A stretch of 64,000 nucleotides of DNA, taken from contig CM021316.1 of assembly GCA_010645155.1 (NCBI GenBank), positions 8,029,788 through 8,093,787 on the forward strand. Direction: 5' to 3'. The first letter of the stretch is position 1. Every line of letters begins with the position of its first letter. The notes under the pieces were generated by a model that was not told the DNA's origin, made no database searches, and was given only the letters and a program-made list of their open reading frames with translations. Below, piece after piece: positions 1 to 13,620 of this stretch. This DNA is from Tigriopus japonicus. Lineage: Eukaryota > Arthropoda > Copepoda > Harpacticoida > Harpacticidae. A program made the translations under genes and the position numbers.

Positions 1-492
1 CATTAGGATAAGGATTCCCCCTACGAAATTTGATGAAGCATACAGGGAGAAAAGAGGGAAAAGGCGATTCCCAATCTTTGTATTTTGTTGGGGAAGAACG
101 AGCAAAGGGAGAGGGAGGACAGTTCCTTCAGAAGGCTGTACGTACGTACCTCCCACTGTGAAAGCTCCGTCGATCGTTCTTTGCCCTCGTCTCGAAATTG
201 TTAGTTGTAATCGTGGAGTGGCATATGGATGGAAGATACTCTTAGAGGTACAGACAGGGTTGGCAGATGTCATCGAGGAGTTACATTTCCCAATGGCACT
301 GTGGATAATTCGGGCTGTAAAAATGGAATTGAAAGGAGCTCACCGGAAGCGCTTCTTTGTCCTGGGTCATTAAGGGCTTGGGGAGTAGTTTTGACAGTGG
401 CCAATGACTGGATGGTTTAGCGGGTGGTTATTCTGTTGTTTAATACTTAATGTTGTGGTTCTCATCCCATCTCATTGTCTTCTTCTTTTTAG
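1..492 (+). other. Intron upstream of first visible jing exon
   Basis: No convincing exon is seen here. The stretch ends in a pyrimidine-rich tract and AG acceptor at 491-492. The first visible jing exon enters at the third base of a codon, so an upstream coding exon ending after two codon bases must exist, probably left of the window. Short reading frames here have no recognisable content. Confidence 0.5.
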
Positions 493-3400
493 TGGAATTG
501 GCTCTGGCACACCCTCGGAAACGTCATCCACGTCGGGTGTGGCTGACCTCATGTCAGATGCATCCTCATCCACGGTCTCGGAGGATCATCGGGTCCGTCT
601 CCCGAGCCCGGAGATCATTGGATCCACCGGACCGGATCTCGATATGGTTGAAAGTGAGACCTCGGATTACCAAAGGTCAACCCCAAGCCCAAGAGAACAT
701 CCTCCATTCCTGGAGGAATCTGTGAATAGGCTCAAGGTGAGGTTTTGTTTCAACAAACTATGTTGAAGATAGTGCCTTTATGTTTGTCAATGCATCTGTG
801 TCAGTGAAGCACCCCACCTAAAGGGGCTTTCGGACGAGTTTGTCTCCATTGACCACCAGCTCTTTAAAGATGTAGCTCTCTGACAGATCTTATAAATATT
901 CCCTTTACATTCGGCTGAGAACTTGACCATGCCCGACTCACAAAAAAGTCAGATGAGAGGGCTCGATAACCCCCGTCTTTACATACAGATAGCCTTTTCG
1001 CCTTAGAACAATACATAAGTTGTTTCTGTCACTTTGGAATAATCTGATCGTTTCGAAAGAAGAACTTTTTTCTCATGTTCTTTTTTTTCTTCCAGCGAGA
1101 GAATACTGACCTCGGCTTTGGGGATGAAATCAAAGAAGATGCCCATCCAGCAACTTCCGTACGAAACAATTTCACGATTAGTGCCAAGTCTTTCTACAAT
1201 AGCACCAAACCCGAGGTGGTTCTGAAATCCATGCAGAAAATCAAAAGCAATAAGTGCCTCACCGTTGATCTCTATCAACTCCCAATGATCTCAAACTCAA
1301 CCAAAAAGAAGAAAAAGAAGAAGAAAAAGTTCAAATATCTGGGTGACGATGGTGTTGCTAATACTACTACCGCTTCAAAGCGAGCTCCATCCTCATCCGT
1401 CTTGGACACTCTCAAGAATAATCGGGTGAAAGTTAGCAAGCATTTCAAACTCACCCAAGATCCCAAAATCATGTACCAACAAGCTCAAGTGAAGATTAAA
1501 CGATTGCCAGTGAGTGCCAATACCATAATGAGTGTCTCGGAAGACCTTCTATCCCGGGTATCCGTGAGTCCAAAGAAATGCCGCAAGATCAGTGACATGC
1601 GAGCCAATGATTGGTTCTCCGAGCTTTCGAAACCCCCCAGGCATGCTCATAATCACACCATTAAACCCACACTGCCGTCAACGAATGTGTTCCCATCTCC
1701 GGAGAGGTCCTTGATACGACCTGCCGTCCTCAATGTCATTGCAACCACCCCGACCAAGACCGACCAGGATGACGATTCCATGTCCGGCAACCGTTTCTCA
1801 TCCCCACCTCAAAAGTCGCTTTCCTCTAGTCTGAGAGACACTAGCAATCTTGTGAACCCGTTCCTACCTCTCCAAAAGTCATCTTACCTCTTTGGAGGTA
1901 CGGACGACTTTGAACAAAACGAAGAGGTCATCGAATATGATGAAGAAGAGACTGATGACTTCTCGGATCACGACGTTGAATCAAATGCGCCAGTGACCAA
2001 GGTGGCAGAATGTAATATCCCCACCGATGCTCTCCCCTCTCCCAAAGATCTCAAGGTCACCAAATCCAATTCAACCCTGGATTTGGACCACTTGTTTGGA
2101 CTTGGAGACAAGTCGACAGCCCAAGTTAATCAGGGCGAAAAGTCGTCCATTTCCACCAACGCTGGAACCACAGCCACTAAAATCAGATTTCCCGCTGTTC
2201 AAGGACCAAAGAACATGATTGAGTGCAAATGGAATAGTTGTCAGAAGAAATTCACCACCTACGGAAAGTTGTCAGATCATCTGAAGGTAAGCAAATGGCA
2301 CAGGCAATAAATAATGAACACGTGGGAAAGGAAGATGGCGTATGTTTAGAAGAGCAAGTGTAGAAAATACACGTTCCATGAGAAAAAACCATTGGATGGA
2401 TGGAAAGAAGCAGGAGGCCCCTTTAAGTTTTAAAACCTTTGGACCAAAGTAAGAAGATGTAAGGCTCAGCAAATGAAGTCCAAGTTTATGAGAGATAAAA
2501 GCTATTTTACTATGCCTCGTGAAGACGAGAGAGTTTCGTCCAATGCATCGGTCCTCACGAGATTGGAAGCAGGAAGGGGGGCAAGAAATGGGCTCAATTC
2601 CTGTTAAGATCCAAGTTATGTGATCCAAAGCAACAAGACACAGAGCTGATCTTGCAAATGAATGCTCCCACTAGAATGTTCGTGGAAATATAAATATCAC
2701 GAGAAACTGGATGATTAATGACAATCCCGGGATTAACAGATCCAAGGGTAGATTAAGCCTCCATTAGTCCCCTTTAACCCCAGGGTTCACAGGGAGCTTG
2801 TGTAACCAAATATGGCCTCTTGGAAATTGTTTCCTCCCTCCTCATCAAGACACATAGACTCCCCAAAAAACCATCTTGAGGAAGGAAGAAAAAGAGAGAG
2901 GAAAAAGAGTCGGCTAGGGTGACTATCCCAATACAAGTGGGAGTTTGGGAAGTTTGGATTGACCCCGAGTTTAGCCTCCCATTTCCTTGGTTCTAAGTGG
3001 AGACTAAGAGCAAGAAGAGTTACAGCAACAACAACAACAAACGAGTGGGAGTAACTTAATCCCAAAACTTGGGATTCGTTCTTACTGGCCTAGAATCTTG
3101 CTTTTGATTGCGTTTTTTTATCACGTCGGGTCTTGACATTAACTCCCGATTTTCAGACTTGCTCTACATCCCATCTGCATCGTGTGTTTCTTTCAGGCTT
3201 GTCACGTGATTTCACAAGTTTTCGAGCAAACCGGACTCGACAGCGAGGTCTACCAATGTCTATGGGAAGGCTGCAAGGTCTATGCGAAGAAATCCTGCTC
3301 AAAGTCCTGGCTCGAGAAGCACGTTCCCACACATGGCGGAAAATTCGCTTTCGCATGTATCGTCAGCGGCTGCAAAATGCGATTCAGCTCTCAGGTAAGC

Positions 3401-5591
3401 CAATCTATGCTTTGCTGGCTTTCGTTAGTCCATTTCCATTATTTTAGGCTGAAAGGACTATTCAACATGAAAGCAGCCCTTCATTAGCGCAGAAAACGTC
3501 CCGTTCTGGCATCTGTCCTGTCTGTTGCATTACTTTTGGATCTGTCCAAAGCTGGATTGCCGTTAAGATAAGCAGTAAAAATTGTAATCTGCTCTGTTTA
3601 AGAGGGGGATGATTTTCTTGAAAGTATGTCTTTATTGTGGACCATAAATTCTGGACCTCCGGCGTTCAAACTTCTAATTGCCGCTTTTCGAGCAGTCTAA
3701 ATCTTCCCCCAAAAATCCCCTTCAACAGAGTAACACACTTTTTTTGGTGTAACTCCACTTTGGGTCAAGTCTTATCATGACATTTAATTGCCCTCAAGAT
3801 GATAAAATGCATATTAATTTCCTAAACCTAATATCTAGGATTAAACCCCCATTTGAAGTCGTTTTCGAGCGACCAACCCTGCATTTTTTGACTAATTTTC
3901 TTGTCCACTTTTTTGTACCTTCTCCTCTGACGAGACACGTTTTTATAATCCTTTTTAGAAAATCCTCCAACGCCATGTCAATCATCATTTCGCTCAAAAC
4001 GACAACGAGGTCTCGGGAACCAACCCCGGGTCTCAATGTCGGGCCCAGAACAAGAAAAGTCGGAAATACACCGACCATAATCAGTCCGAATCCACGAAGA
4101 ACCTCAAAAGAGCGGGTGTGAAACTCAAATTCCGACACACCGTGTTCTCGGCCCGCATTTTCGATTTCTTCGATCCGGGAATAATGACCGGGATCAAGCA
4201 TCAAGTCTATAATCTCGAGCGCATTGGAAGCCACAAGTACAACATTAGTGGCGATTCAATCACCTTCAGGAGTCGGGTGTTGGGTGTGAAGAAACACGAG
4301 AGAGCAACAACCATCCACCACCACCACCAAAACCACCGGGACGACGACAACCAAGACGACGACATGCGGATGGCCCTGGTTCGATGGACACCAGAAAATC
4401 TGTAAGTATACACCCCGGACCTAGTAGTTTAGGTGTCACTCCAACAACTCAGAAAGGGGCTACAGAGCTACTACCAATTTACTATGTGCTCGAAGACTCG
4501 CACACACACATGGACTGTATTGAAAATTGTAGAGGAGACATGTGGACTTCTTGAAAACTTGGAGCTTTAGAGATCTTTTTCCAAGGGGGTTTGAGAACAA
4601 GAGATAAGTCCAGTTTGAAACGAGAGCCAAGAATGACTTTTGAGTTCGACAGAAGTTGAAGAAAACTAGCTTAAATTGAGCACATTCCATTCTGCCGGAC
4701 AGGACACAATTACTACTGATCAATGCGCTCATGTAATCAAAGTTTGTTGTCCCATGTTTCTTTTATTATCAAGAATGCAAGTACTGTAAGCAAGAGTCGT
4801 CGAGTCACTTGAACCTATTTGTAGCTTAGAATTAAAATCAACTCGTTTGGATTTTGGTCAGTCTCGGATCTCAAAGAAGGCCTGACCAAAAAGTGCGCTC
4901 TCATTTCGAGTTTTGGCTCAAAGAAAAAGCATCTCAAACTCTCGAAGATGTCTTTGAAGTAGGTGGTTAATGGAAAAGGAGTTGTTCGGATTTTAGTGGG
5001 CTGTTTTGTGCCAGGAATCGGATTTGATACGGGTTACAATGGTATTAGGAACCGTCGTGTCTGGAATCTACCCTTCTTTGTCAAGATTGGAAGCTCAAAC
5101 ACGAAAGGAAGTTTTTGGAAGGCATTCAACATTGGCTTCATTAACCATTTTACGTCCAAACTTTTCTTGATAAACCATCAACCATCGGCCAGACTTGAAC
5201 AAGTGTGAACTAGTATTCTCCGTCATAATTCATAGCATGCAAAATTCCTCCTTTTGACCTCTTTTCTTCCGTCTTCCCCCTTTGCAGACTGGATGATGAG
5301 TGGCTGCCAATGAGCCAGGTTCAAGCCTGGAAGACCGTCAAAATCTGTCATCTCCCCGAAAAGGCAAAGGTCAAGTTGGGTCAAGACCTCTTCGGTCTTG
5401 GTCGAGCCCCTTCACGAACCTCAATTCAAGCGCCTGAAAGCGAATCCGTCGACGACAAGTCTTCTTTGATCTCTCTCCAAAATGGAGCACCAATGGCTTC
5501 AAGAGCAGCCACGACCAACTCCGTCTCAGCGGGAGCTCCGAAAGGAGCGAGCAAAAGGAAACAATACGCCAGACCCAAGTCCTATCTCTAG
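493..5591 (+). CDS. jing: jing/AEBP2-like C2H2 zinc-finger protein, PRC2 accessory subunit (5' end missing)
   Basis: Five coding exons: 493-736, 1096-2286, 3197-3394, 3959-4401 and 5288-5591 (TAG stop). All junctions are GT-AG and keep one frame, giving about 792 residues. AEBP2/Jing proteins are nuclear accessory subunits of Polycomb repressive complex 2, which methylates histone H3K27. The N-terminal part is Ser/Pro-rich with a polylysine run near 1306-1330 and an acidic stretch near 1920-1980. Three C2H2 fingers follow: IECKWNSC...H (across the 2286/3197 junction), [11 protein letters not shown]...H and FACIVSGC...H. These match the order and spacing of AEBP2, including the CLWxGCKVY signature. 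Downstream, the FDFFDP motif and the closing region [10 protein letters not shown]...HLPEKAKV align with the AEBP2 C-terminal domain (known FFD and W...HLSKLPK motifs). A His/Asp-rich insertion at about 4310-4365 interrupts that domain and looks lineage-specific. The start codon lies outside the window. Family call is firm; orthology to Drosophila jing is inferred. Confidence 0.88.
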
Positions 5592-8500
5592 TGAACTTCT
5601 TGAACGAGGGTAAAGGAAAGAAGCCCTTTGGTTCTGGAAGGGTGCTTGATGAACTGATGATGAAAACAAAGACAAGCCTGTTGATAGACAGACAGGCAGG
5701 CAGGCAGGCAGGCATCTCTCAGGAGGCCTCTCTGAGATTTGCCCTTGGGAAATTTTCTCTCAGGGAAACGTGAGTGGACGACGTCGAAACAAAGGTGAAT
5801 CAAGATCAAAGACCGGAAGCCGATTTGAGAGAGTGCCACTTCGCTCAGGGCGTCGAAAATCCATTGTTCTGAGTCGATGAGTCCAAAAAATCAAACGCCA
5901 TTCAATCGAAGAACGAGGAGGAGGAGGAAGTCAACATCCAAGTGAGATTGCTCTCCCTCGGCCGATTTCTTCGAAATGGCCCTCATTTCCTTTGCTTTAG
6001 TGGACCACTCGATGGAGAGGAAGTCATTATGCCATCAATTGGCAATACGTGGCGCTCGTCTTGAACCTTTGAAAACCTTGCCCATCATTTTGACCCGCCT
6101 CGCTTTGGTATTTGACCCCGCCAGTTTGGGCATTATCAACTTGTTTCAACCCCCATTTCAACCCTTCCTTCATGTAACTGTGATAACTGTGATACATACA
6201 TCCTTGCTCCAAGCCACGAAACCGAGTTTTGATTAGCCTTAAAAGCACTTGTCCTTCCCAATGATCTCTCTTTCTGTCCCTCTCAAGTACCACTCACACT
6301 ATTTTGAGGGTCTCTGTTTCTGGAATTCCCCATCAGCATTACGATTTCGACAATTGACTACAGATGTAAGGCTGTCTTTTCCCACGATTAGTGGACTCGA
6401 ACCAAAATATTTTGAACAACACTTCCAAGTGCGTCTTTTAACACCTCGATCACTGCCAAAAAAATGATCTTCCCCTTTTAAGACTGGAAACATGAAGCTT
6501 TTGCATCTTTGTACAAGTTGTTTGATACTGATAAACCTGCCCGTTACTACTGTTTTGTCTCATTTTTATACTAGCAATCTTTTTTCTGTTATCTTTGAAC
6601 TGTGAATAGCCTCCCTCCCTCCGATTTCAACCCACCCCTTTGCAATTGTTAGTGATTCTACTCCCTTTTAGAGCATTCAGTAGAATTTTTTTTTTCATGT
6701 TATCTTTAGTTTATTTAGTGCCATCATCAATTTTTCAGTTCTGTGCTAGTAAATCGCCAGAAATAAACGTATCCACAGTAAAAACTCTTTTCCTTTGTGA
6801 AACACGTTGCTTAATGAACAAATAATTTGAAACAGACACAAAAGAACAAGTTAAAAGTAATCTTACTGTATCTTGAACACAACATATAAGGGTGAATGTA
6901 GAGAGCCCTAGTTTCTTTTAATGCCATAACCAGTACAGTTCCTTTGACATCTCAAAAGTTATTTCAAAATGTAGTCTTTGACAAAGGTGCCTTATGGAAA
7001 CTCTTGAATTATGAGGGGAACTCTGTTTCACTGGACGTTTAGAGAAGAAGCTTTTGGGGGGAAATAAATCAAGGAAATCAATTGGTTGAGCTTGGAGAGA
7101 TTGGTTCTCCTCTTCCTTGAGGCGATTTCGGTTGCCGCTCCATTTGCATGCCGTCGAAAAGTCTTTCTCCGTTCGTTCACCATTTGAAAAACTCAAAAGA
7201 ATTGGTTCTACCCAAGATCTCCCCCTTTCCGTCAGCTGGGCCAAACTGGATTCTGGTCATCCTCAAATCCCACCAAAGACCCTCAACCCTGTACCCAAGA
7301 CCCTCACGAGGATTCAGAGCCCAGGAGCTCCAACTGAGCCCTGATAAAACTGACCCCAGGCCATCTCACCCCACCTGAGTGAGCCCTCTATGGATGGATG
7401 TAGTACATAGAACCACTAGTAGAACTTACTCGCTTCTGACTTTGCTGGCTGGGTATTGAACTTGAAGGTGAAAAGAACTCAAGTGGATGAGGGCATGGAA
7501 ATGTCGAAGAACCTGGGAGTGACACTGTCATTATTGGCCCAATACCTCTTTTTCTTTTCTCAAAATGGGTTTTATCTAGCGAAAAGGATCTTTCAGGAGA
7601 ACACCCGAGAGTTCGGTAAGGTTCATGGTTACGTTTCCTTCCCCCAAAAAACTCAGGATCAGATCGTGGAAAATGGTCGGATCATAAAACTCGCGGTAGG
7701 AGGCATTACATTGGGATACCGGGATGAATTCTTCTTGTTTCCAAGTTCCAACCTTGGCATCACTAGATATTCATTACTTTAAATACCGGTTTGCTCTCTT
7801 TTTTTCGTTTTCGTTACTTGAGCCTCCATTTCTCGAACATCTTTTTCTCGATTGATTGAGTTTGGCGGTTTGGGGCTGGACTGCCAAACCTAAGGGCAAA
7901 GTGGGTGTTGTCTCGGAAAATTCCATTCTCGCTCAGCGGTATCCCACTTTAATTAATCTACAGTACAGAGCTAGTAGGATCACCACTAGCTACTAATAGA
8001 GAGGCAGAAAAAGGGCTTAGAAATGCAGGAGAGTTCAGTGTTTGGATGGAGAGAAGTGGATTAAAACAGGATATTTTTGCTTCGAGAAGAAGTTTAATCT
8101 TGATGGGAAATGGTAAATTTTCCCCTTAAGAGTCTTATAATCTTTTTTAAGGAGCGCCTCTTGAATAGTCTAAAAATGAGCTCTGCACATCCAAACCTAG
8201 ATATAACAATATTGTTGGAATCAACAACGTCAATCTTATGTAGAGTGTTAAGTATTCTTATTTCAATCATTTTTGTTATATGCATGATATATTTTAAGTA
8301 TTTATGAGATGCGTGGAATGGAATTGACAAAGTCCGTAGATTCATTTCAATTGTTTTTGGAGTAGTCCACCTTTAAATTCTTTTTGCTAACGTTCTCACT
8401 GGAAAATGCGATTGAGGAATGGTTTCTCCGCCAGGAATGTTGCTGTTATCGCTTCAATCTGAGTTAAACTCCATCCTCTCAGCAGTAGCTTGAATCAATT

Positions 8501-9761
8501 AAGGTACCAAAAAACACAAGAATCTAATCTCGAAATTCAGGAATAGCAAGGAAATCATTTCTCCAACACATTTGTCGTGACAGGTTCTGCTTTGGCCATG
8601 AGATCCTTCCCGCGAAGCTTCTTTTTTGCTCTGAGACGAAAACCGTAGAGTTTGTGTAATGAATAATTCATTTTTCATTCACGTTTAAAGGGCATTTTGA
8701 ACCATATCCAATAAAAAAAGGTTCTTCCTTTCATTGAGATGAGCTGAGGGAGTCTGGAATGTGTTCGTATAATGATGTGTAGTGTAGTACTACGGGGTAG
8801 TTGGAGTCAAATGCCTTACAATCACACAGACAAGAACAAGCATGGTCTGACCGCAATTCAAATGTCATGTTAGATCATCTAGCTTTTGTAAATGATCTGT
8901 GCTCGGAATCCCCGCTCGGAAAGACTTCTTGAGGCGGTGTTTTTACAAGCTTTTTGTCGACGTTCATTCTGAACAGTCATTTCCCGTTCGTGGTCGTCTA
9001 AATCAATTCGGTATTGGTCGTCTACTTGTTTTGCTAGACCCCGTTGAGGCATTGTGTTTGCGTCTGGAAAATCATGTTCGATTATCGCCTCTTCATTTGA
9101 GTGCAAGAATCCCGACCAAGCATTTTAAATGGCCCCAAAAAATGGAGAATGACTGCATTTGTTTTGCATCAACTAAAGAAAGTAACAAAAAATTCGATCT
9201 GCTGGACTAAGTTGTTTGTTTCGATCAATTATAAAGGTTCCGAGTTTAACAGTACATACAACAATTCCATTTTTATTGCCACAGTTTCTGTGAAGGATAG
9301 ATTTGTGTGGGAGCAGACCCCTATGGTTCTGACAGAACCATTGTTCCAAGACACGTGGACTATCCACTTGTCCCGGGAAATATAAAAGCACTGTAAAAAA
9401 AATGATTGGGAACATGAGAAAACAAGTCACCTATAGATTTCTGAGCTACTAATGGCGGACAACTGCATGAGTGGATGGCAAAGCCGTAAAATAAACCGGT
9501 TTGCGATCAATTCTTGCGGGAACGCTCATTGTCCTGCTTTTTCAATTAAGCAGTTGGTCTTCCAACATCCAGTAGTCCAGTAATCTATGAGCTAGCTTAC
9601 GCCAGTGATGGCGCTGATGTGATAGTAAAAGCAATCAAGGATTCTGCTAGGTAATTAGGAGTCCAAATGTTCATAAAATTAATGCCAGGTATGATAAAAC
9701 CACCTTAAAACAAATGTGAAAGAGAGTTCTGACCCCTCACACTAATTTTATCATTGCTGAA
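5592..9761. other. jing 3' UTR and intergenic DNA, no recognised gene
   Basis: The first about 1.2 kb is probably jing 3' UTR; it includes a (GGCA)n run around 5695-5714. Beyond that I see no conserved domain. A 108-codon plus frame at 7456-7782 and overlapping frames on both strands at 8879-9210 have no recognised motifs or convincing splice context, so I do not call them genes. The minus frame of the latter pair is rich in D, E, R and K and is the more protein-like of the two. Confidence 0.45.
6762..6767 (+). promoter_or_regulatory. Candidate polyadenylation signal for jing
   Basis: AATAAA, the first on the plus strand that I see after the jing stop, about 1.17 kb downstream. It would imply a long 3' UTR. 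No cleavage site can be proven from sequence alone. Confidence 0.3.
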
Positions 9762-9942
9762 GGTCCTGTTGCGCGACACATTTTTTATCAAAGTTCGATT
9801 CAAACTTTGACGTCACCGATGTAAAGCCCCGCAACCTCATTGTAGATTCTTCCTTACAAGGCAACGGAAAAAAAATGTTTCTGTAACTTCAATGTATGGT
9901 TTGTCTTGAACTTTGATATAAAACGTGTCGCGTAAAGGCACC
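9762..9942. mobile_element. MITE-like inverted-repeat element, about 181 bp
   Basis: Arms of roughly 35 bp face each other. The left arm holds CGCGACACATTTTTTATCAA and the right arm, read on the minus strand, holds CGCGACACGTTTTATATCAA. The outer parts also pair loosely (GGTCCT and GGTGCC). There is no coding potential, and I could not define a target-site duplication, so the ends are approximate. A short non-autonomous DNA transposon is the likely identity. Confidence 0.6.
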
Positions 9943-12347
9943 CAAACTCTAAAAGTTATAAAGTCTGCTGTCAACTTTCTATCTCATTGACATACTGCAG
10001 AATATGGACATCAGCTGTTTTGTCAGCTGACATGCTGACATTAAAGGCAATATGTCGGGAATTTTTAACAGTGTTATGAGTGCACATTGAGTAAATAGAC
10101 GTACTTGGATCTCCAATTCTCCACCGGGGCTTAAGCATTTGCTGCCATCTCTTTGATCCCTTCAAATGGGTACTCAGCACGCCCACGGGCCAAACGGAAG
10201 TATTTGCTTCACAATTATGGGCTCAAACTAAGCTTACTTCCCAATGCCATTTTTGCAATTTTGTTACTATTTCTCCGTTTTAGGCACCTAAAAATGGCAG
10301 CACATCTCGTTTGGATATGGTTCATCTCCATTCATCATTAGGTGCCACAAACCATGCCTCATGATTAAGTTTTAGGATTACGAAAGATGAGACTGAGGGA
10401 ATCCCTTCCGACGACAATGGTTTCTCTCATTGAGCACCAGGAACGTGAAAAATCGATACCAATGGATGAGCCCAATGGCTCACGTTGAATAGAGTTGGTA
10501 CATAGAGAGTAGAATAAACACCCCAAGGGATTCGTCATTTTGAACACATGCTGAAATTTCTCTTGCACGTACAAGAACATCAAGTCAAAGCTCGATAGTG
10601 CACTCCTGTTTTGTTGTAGTCCATAAAGCATAAAATGAGGAATGAAAGTAGCGATGGACCGACAGAAGAAATGGACTCTAAAAAATGAAGATCAGGCGAA
10701 AAATCGAAGATTTGTTGGTCCAAAGTGCCTGAGAAACCAATACTTTCAAAATTTAAGAAATGTTGTCTCTTTCCCGGGCTCGTCTTAATTTTAAAGGCAG
10801 ATAATGTTTGTTTATGATGTTTAAGGCAGCTGCTTTCAGTTCCATCCTCTTTTTGCTGAAAGTTTTGGTTCTTATGAAAAGCTGGTTGGGTTCATCAAGT
10901 CATAGATTTTCCATAGTTAATAATTGAATGGAATGGTGGATTTTGATTTAAAACTTTCACAGGCTTTGATACTGTGTGCTAATGCATATGAGTTGAAAGG
11001 CGGGAGTGAGCGAAATGTGATTTATTCTCAAAATTTGGTGGCGCGTGTTGGACCAACATCAAAGAAAAGAAGATCGTCTCTCATTACCATTATCGATTTC
11101 CCGCATTAGCCCTGCTGTATGTATGCTCAGTACTATCGAGAAGCAAACCTCGGACACAAAAGCAGACGCAGAAACCAAAACTAATCTCAAAAGTGAACCG
11201 AGCGGAGTGCACGCACAAAAAAATCCGAACGGGGAAATGGCCAAAGCGAAATATCTGATTCAAACAGATCTAGTTCTTCGAGGTTGCCTCAATAGACCTC
11301 GAGACAGATGAGTCAGCTGACGAAAAATAGTTCTAAAAAGGACTACTAGAGACACTGTTCAAAGGGTCAGAGCATCTTTTGTTCCTCCCATTGAGTTACA
11401 AGCAAAAAAGTTTGCGTGGAATAAGTTTTGATAAATCCTCACTATGGTTTGAAAGCTTAATAATTGTAAACATAATTTACTTAACATATTACATATCCAG
11501 CCCTCTTAGCACCGCGGCTGGCAGTTATTTCTAAACCATTATTTATTTGCTGGCTAGAGGTCATTTATTCGGTTTTTGTTTAACATTGGAGCTCTGTAGA
11601 TGGATCAAAATCAACATAGCCGTATTTTACTTGAAGAATTGAAATATTTTCTCTAAAATGTAACATTTGCGTCCATTAGATTTAGAGGTCCTTTTCTTAT
11701 TCGATGAATGAGTTTAGCATAAAAAGCCTTTTGAAACTTGAAAGTGAGCTTGAGAGTCGTAAATAGCAAAAAGCTTCGTTCTTATTGGAGATTGGTACGG
11801 CGCACCTGTCATTAAAATCACTTTGCGTGACATTTCTTTTGGGAAAATTGAACGAATGCGTGTCTTTGGTCATCAATCTTTGGCGGTTTTGCGTTAATTT
11901 GACGTGAAAGCAGGATCCATTCCTCAAACAATTACAACGACGGCTCAATTAAGAAGGGATAATTTACACTCGAACGGTCGATTTATAACAAGCAGAAGAC
12001 TTGACTCAATCAATTTGATCCACTATTTCTTGATAAAAAGGACAATCTACTTAGGGTATTAATATGACCTTCTGATCTAAACAAAGGATTCATCAAATCA
12101 GACCAAGGGTGGAAAAAACTACAATTTGACAAATACGTTTTGAGAGATTCTTAATTTGCGAAGATTCTAGGTTGGTCCAATATGGACGTCTATGAAAAGC
12201 TATTTTGGGTTTTGTGCAGATTTTCGAAATGATTCAATCAATAACTAAACTTTTTTGATCAGCCTGCGTTCATTTGAAAAAATGTTCTCGAGTTGCCAAT
12301 GAACTTTTAAAACGATTAAATGTCTCAAACCATGCAATTTCCAATTT
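9943..12347. other. Intergenic DNA, nothing recognised
   Basis: AT-rich sequence with scattered short frames on both strands, the longest 88 codons. I see no domain motif, no consistent run of exons, and no clear repeat boundary. Confidence 0.4.
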
Positions 12348-12999
12348 AGGGCTGATTCTCGAGAATTCTCGAGAATTTCTCGAAAAAATCGAGGATCGAA
12401 AATTCTCGAGAATTTTCGAATTTTTTTATTAGATTACTCTAGGTTATACTTTGGAATTGATGGCAAAACTGTTTCATTCAAAACAAAAGTTTCAAGTAAA
12501 AGAACAATAGGAGCCATGAGCAATGTTTGAAACTTTATAAACATCTTTATGGTACATTCGAACAATAAAATAACTCGTGAACCAGCCCAAACAAAATCTT
12601 CTCTGTCCAGATTCGAGGCAAGATTCTGTGTCTGATTTTTTTTCGAGATTCTAATGGCTGTGGTGGTGTGTACAAGAAACCCCGGTTTTGAAAATTACAG
12701 CTGACCAAAAATGCAAAAATGTCCGAAGTTTTAACAATGTCAGTAGAACGTTTCAGAAATTTCAGAAATGAAATTTCAGACGTTATTGTCCGTGAGGTCC
12801 AATCATTGTTTTTCACACTCATGTTCATATTGATTTTGGTATAAACTTAAAAAAAAAAACAATTTCAAGTTCTTTGGAAGCTTTGAATGTACATTTTTTC
12901 GCTATTTTCACTTTTTCTCAAATTCTCGAGAATTTTTCTCGAATTCTGGAGAAATTCTCATTCTCGAGAATTGAAATGTTCGAGAAAATCGTCAGCCCT
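12348..12999. mobile_element. Non-autonomous hAT-like element with CTCGAG-rich ends
   Basis: The element starts AGGGCTGATTCTCGAGAATT and ends in GAGAAAATCGTCAGCCCT, so the termini AGGGCTGA and its complement face inward. Both subterminal regions carry several TTCTCGAGAA palindromes, the sort of repeated motif seen near hAT ends. AATTTCCA occurs at 12336-12343 and again directly after the element at 13000-13007, but the left copy is offset by four bases, so it is only a possible target duplication. About 652 bp; no transposase frame seen. Confidence 0.65.
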
Positions 13000-13620
13000 A
13001 ATTTCCATCTGACCAAAACTTACAGATTTAGAGTCCGTCACTCTTTCAGTCCAATATCACATACTTTATTAGAGCATTTCACGTTTCAACAATTTCAGTT
13101 TTCTGTGTTTAGAATTGGGGGATTGAAACCTTGTTATTTTGTCGGCCATTTCGAATAACAAATGCACGGTAAATCTACTCTTATGTTTTCATTCAGATAT
13201 CCGTGCCTTTCCCATTCTCTTTGATACAATTCTCCGGTTGATTGACAAACATCTTCACATCAAACCAGCTTTGGGTGTTGGGATGGTTTTGCACCATCAT
13301 GTTAATATAAAGGACAATGTCAAACACCTGGAAAAATTTAACCACCAAATAAAAATTTTCTCGGAATGTTAAGCAAAGAGCTAATGCAACCTTTGCAATC
13401 AATTATCAATCTAAAGCTATTACCTGTATCACAACTTATTCAAAACCTATCAGCTTTCCACTTTTTTCCATACAAACGCCGATGTATTGGTCAAAATAAA
13501 CAAACTTTCCACCATACCTGGGACATTCCTTTGTTGTCACCAGGAACACCGACTCACTCAGGGTGAAGCCGAAATAGCGATCATTTCTTTCAAGGACACT
13601 TCTCAACAACATTGATCGCA

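Noticed and set aside
1003..1472. Minus-strand frames overlapping jing exon 2
   Set aside because: Antisense shadows of the conserved plus-strand exon.
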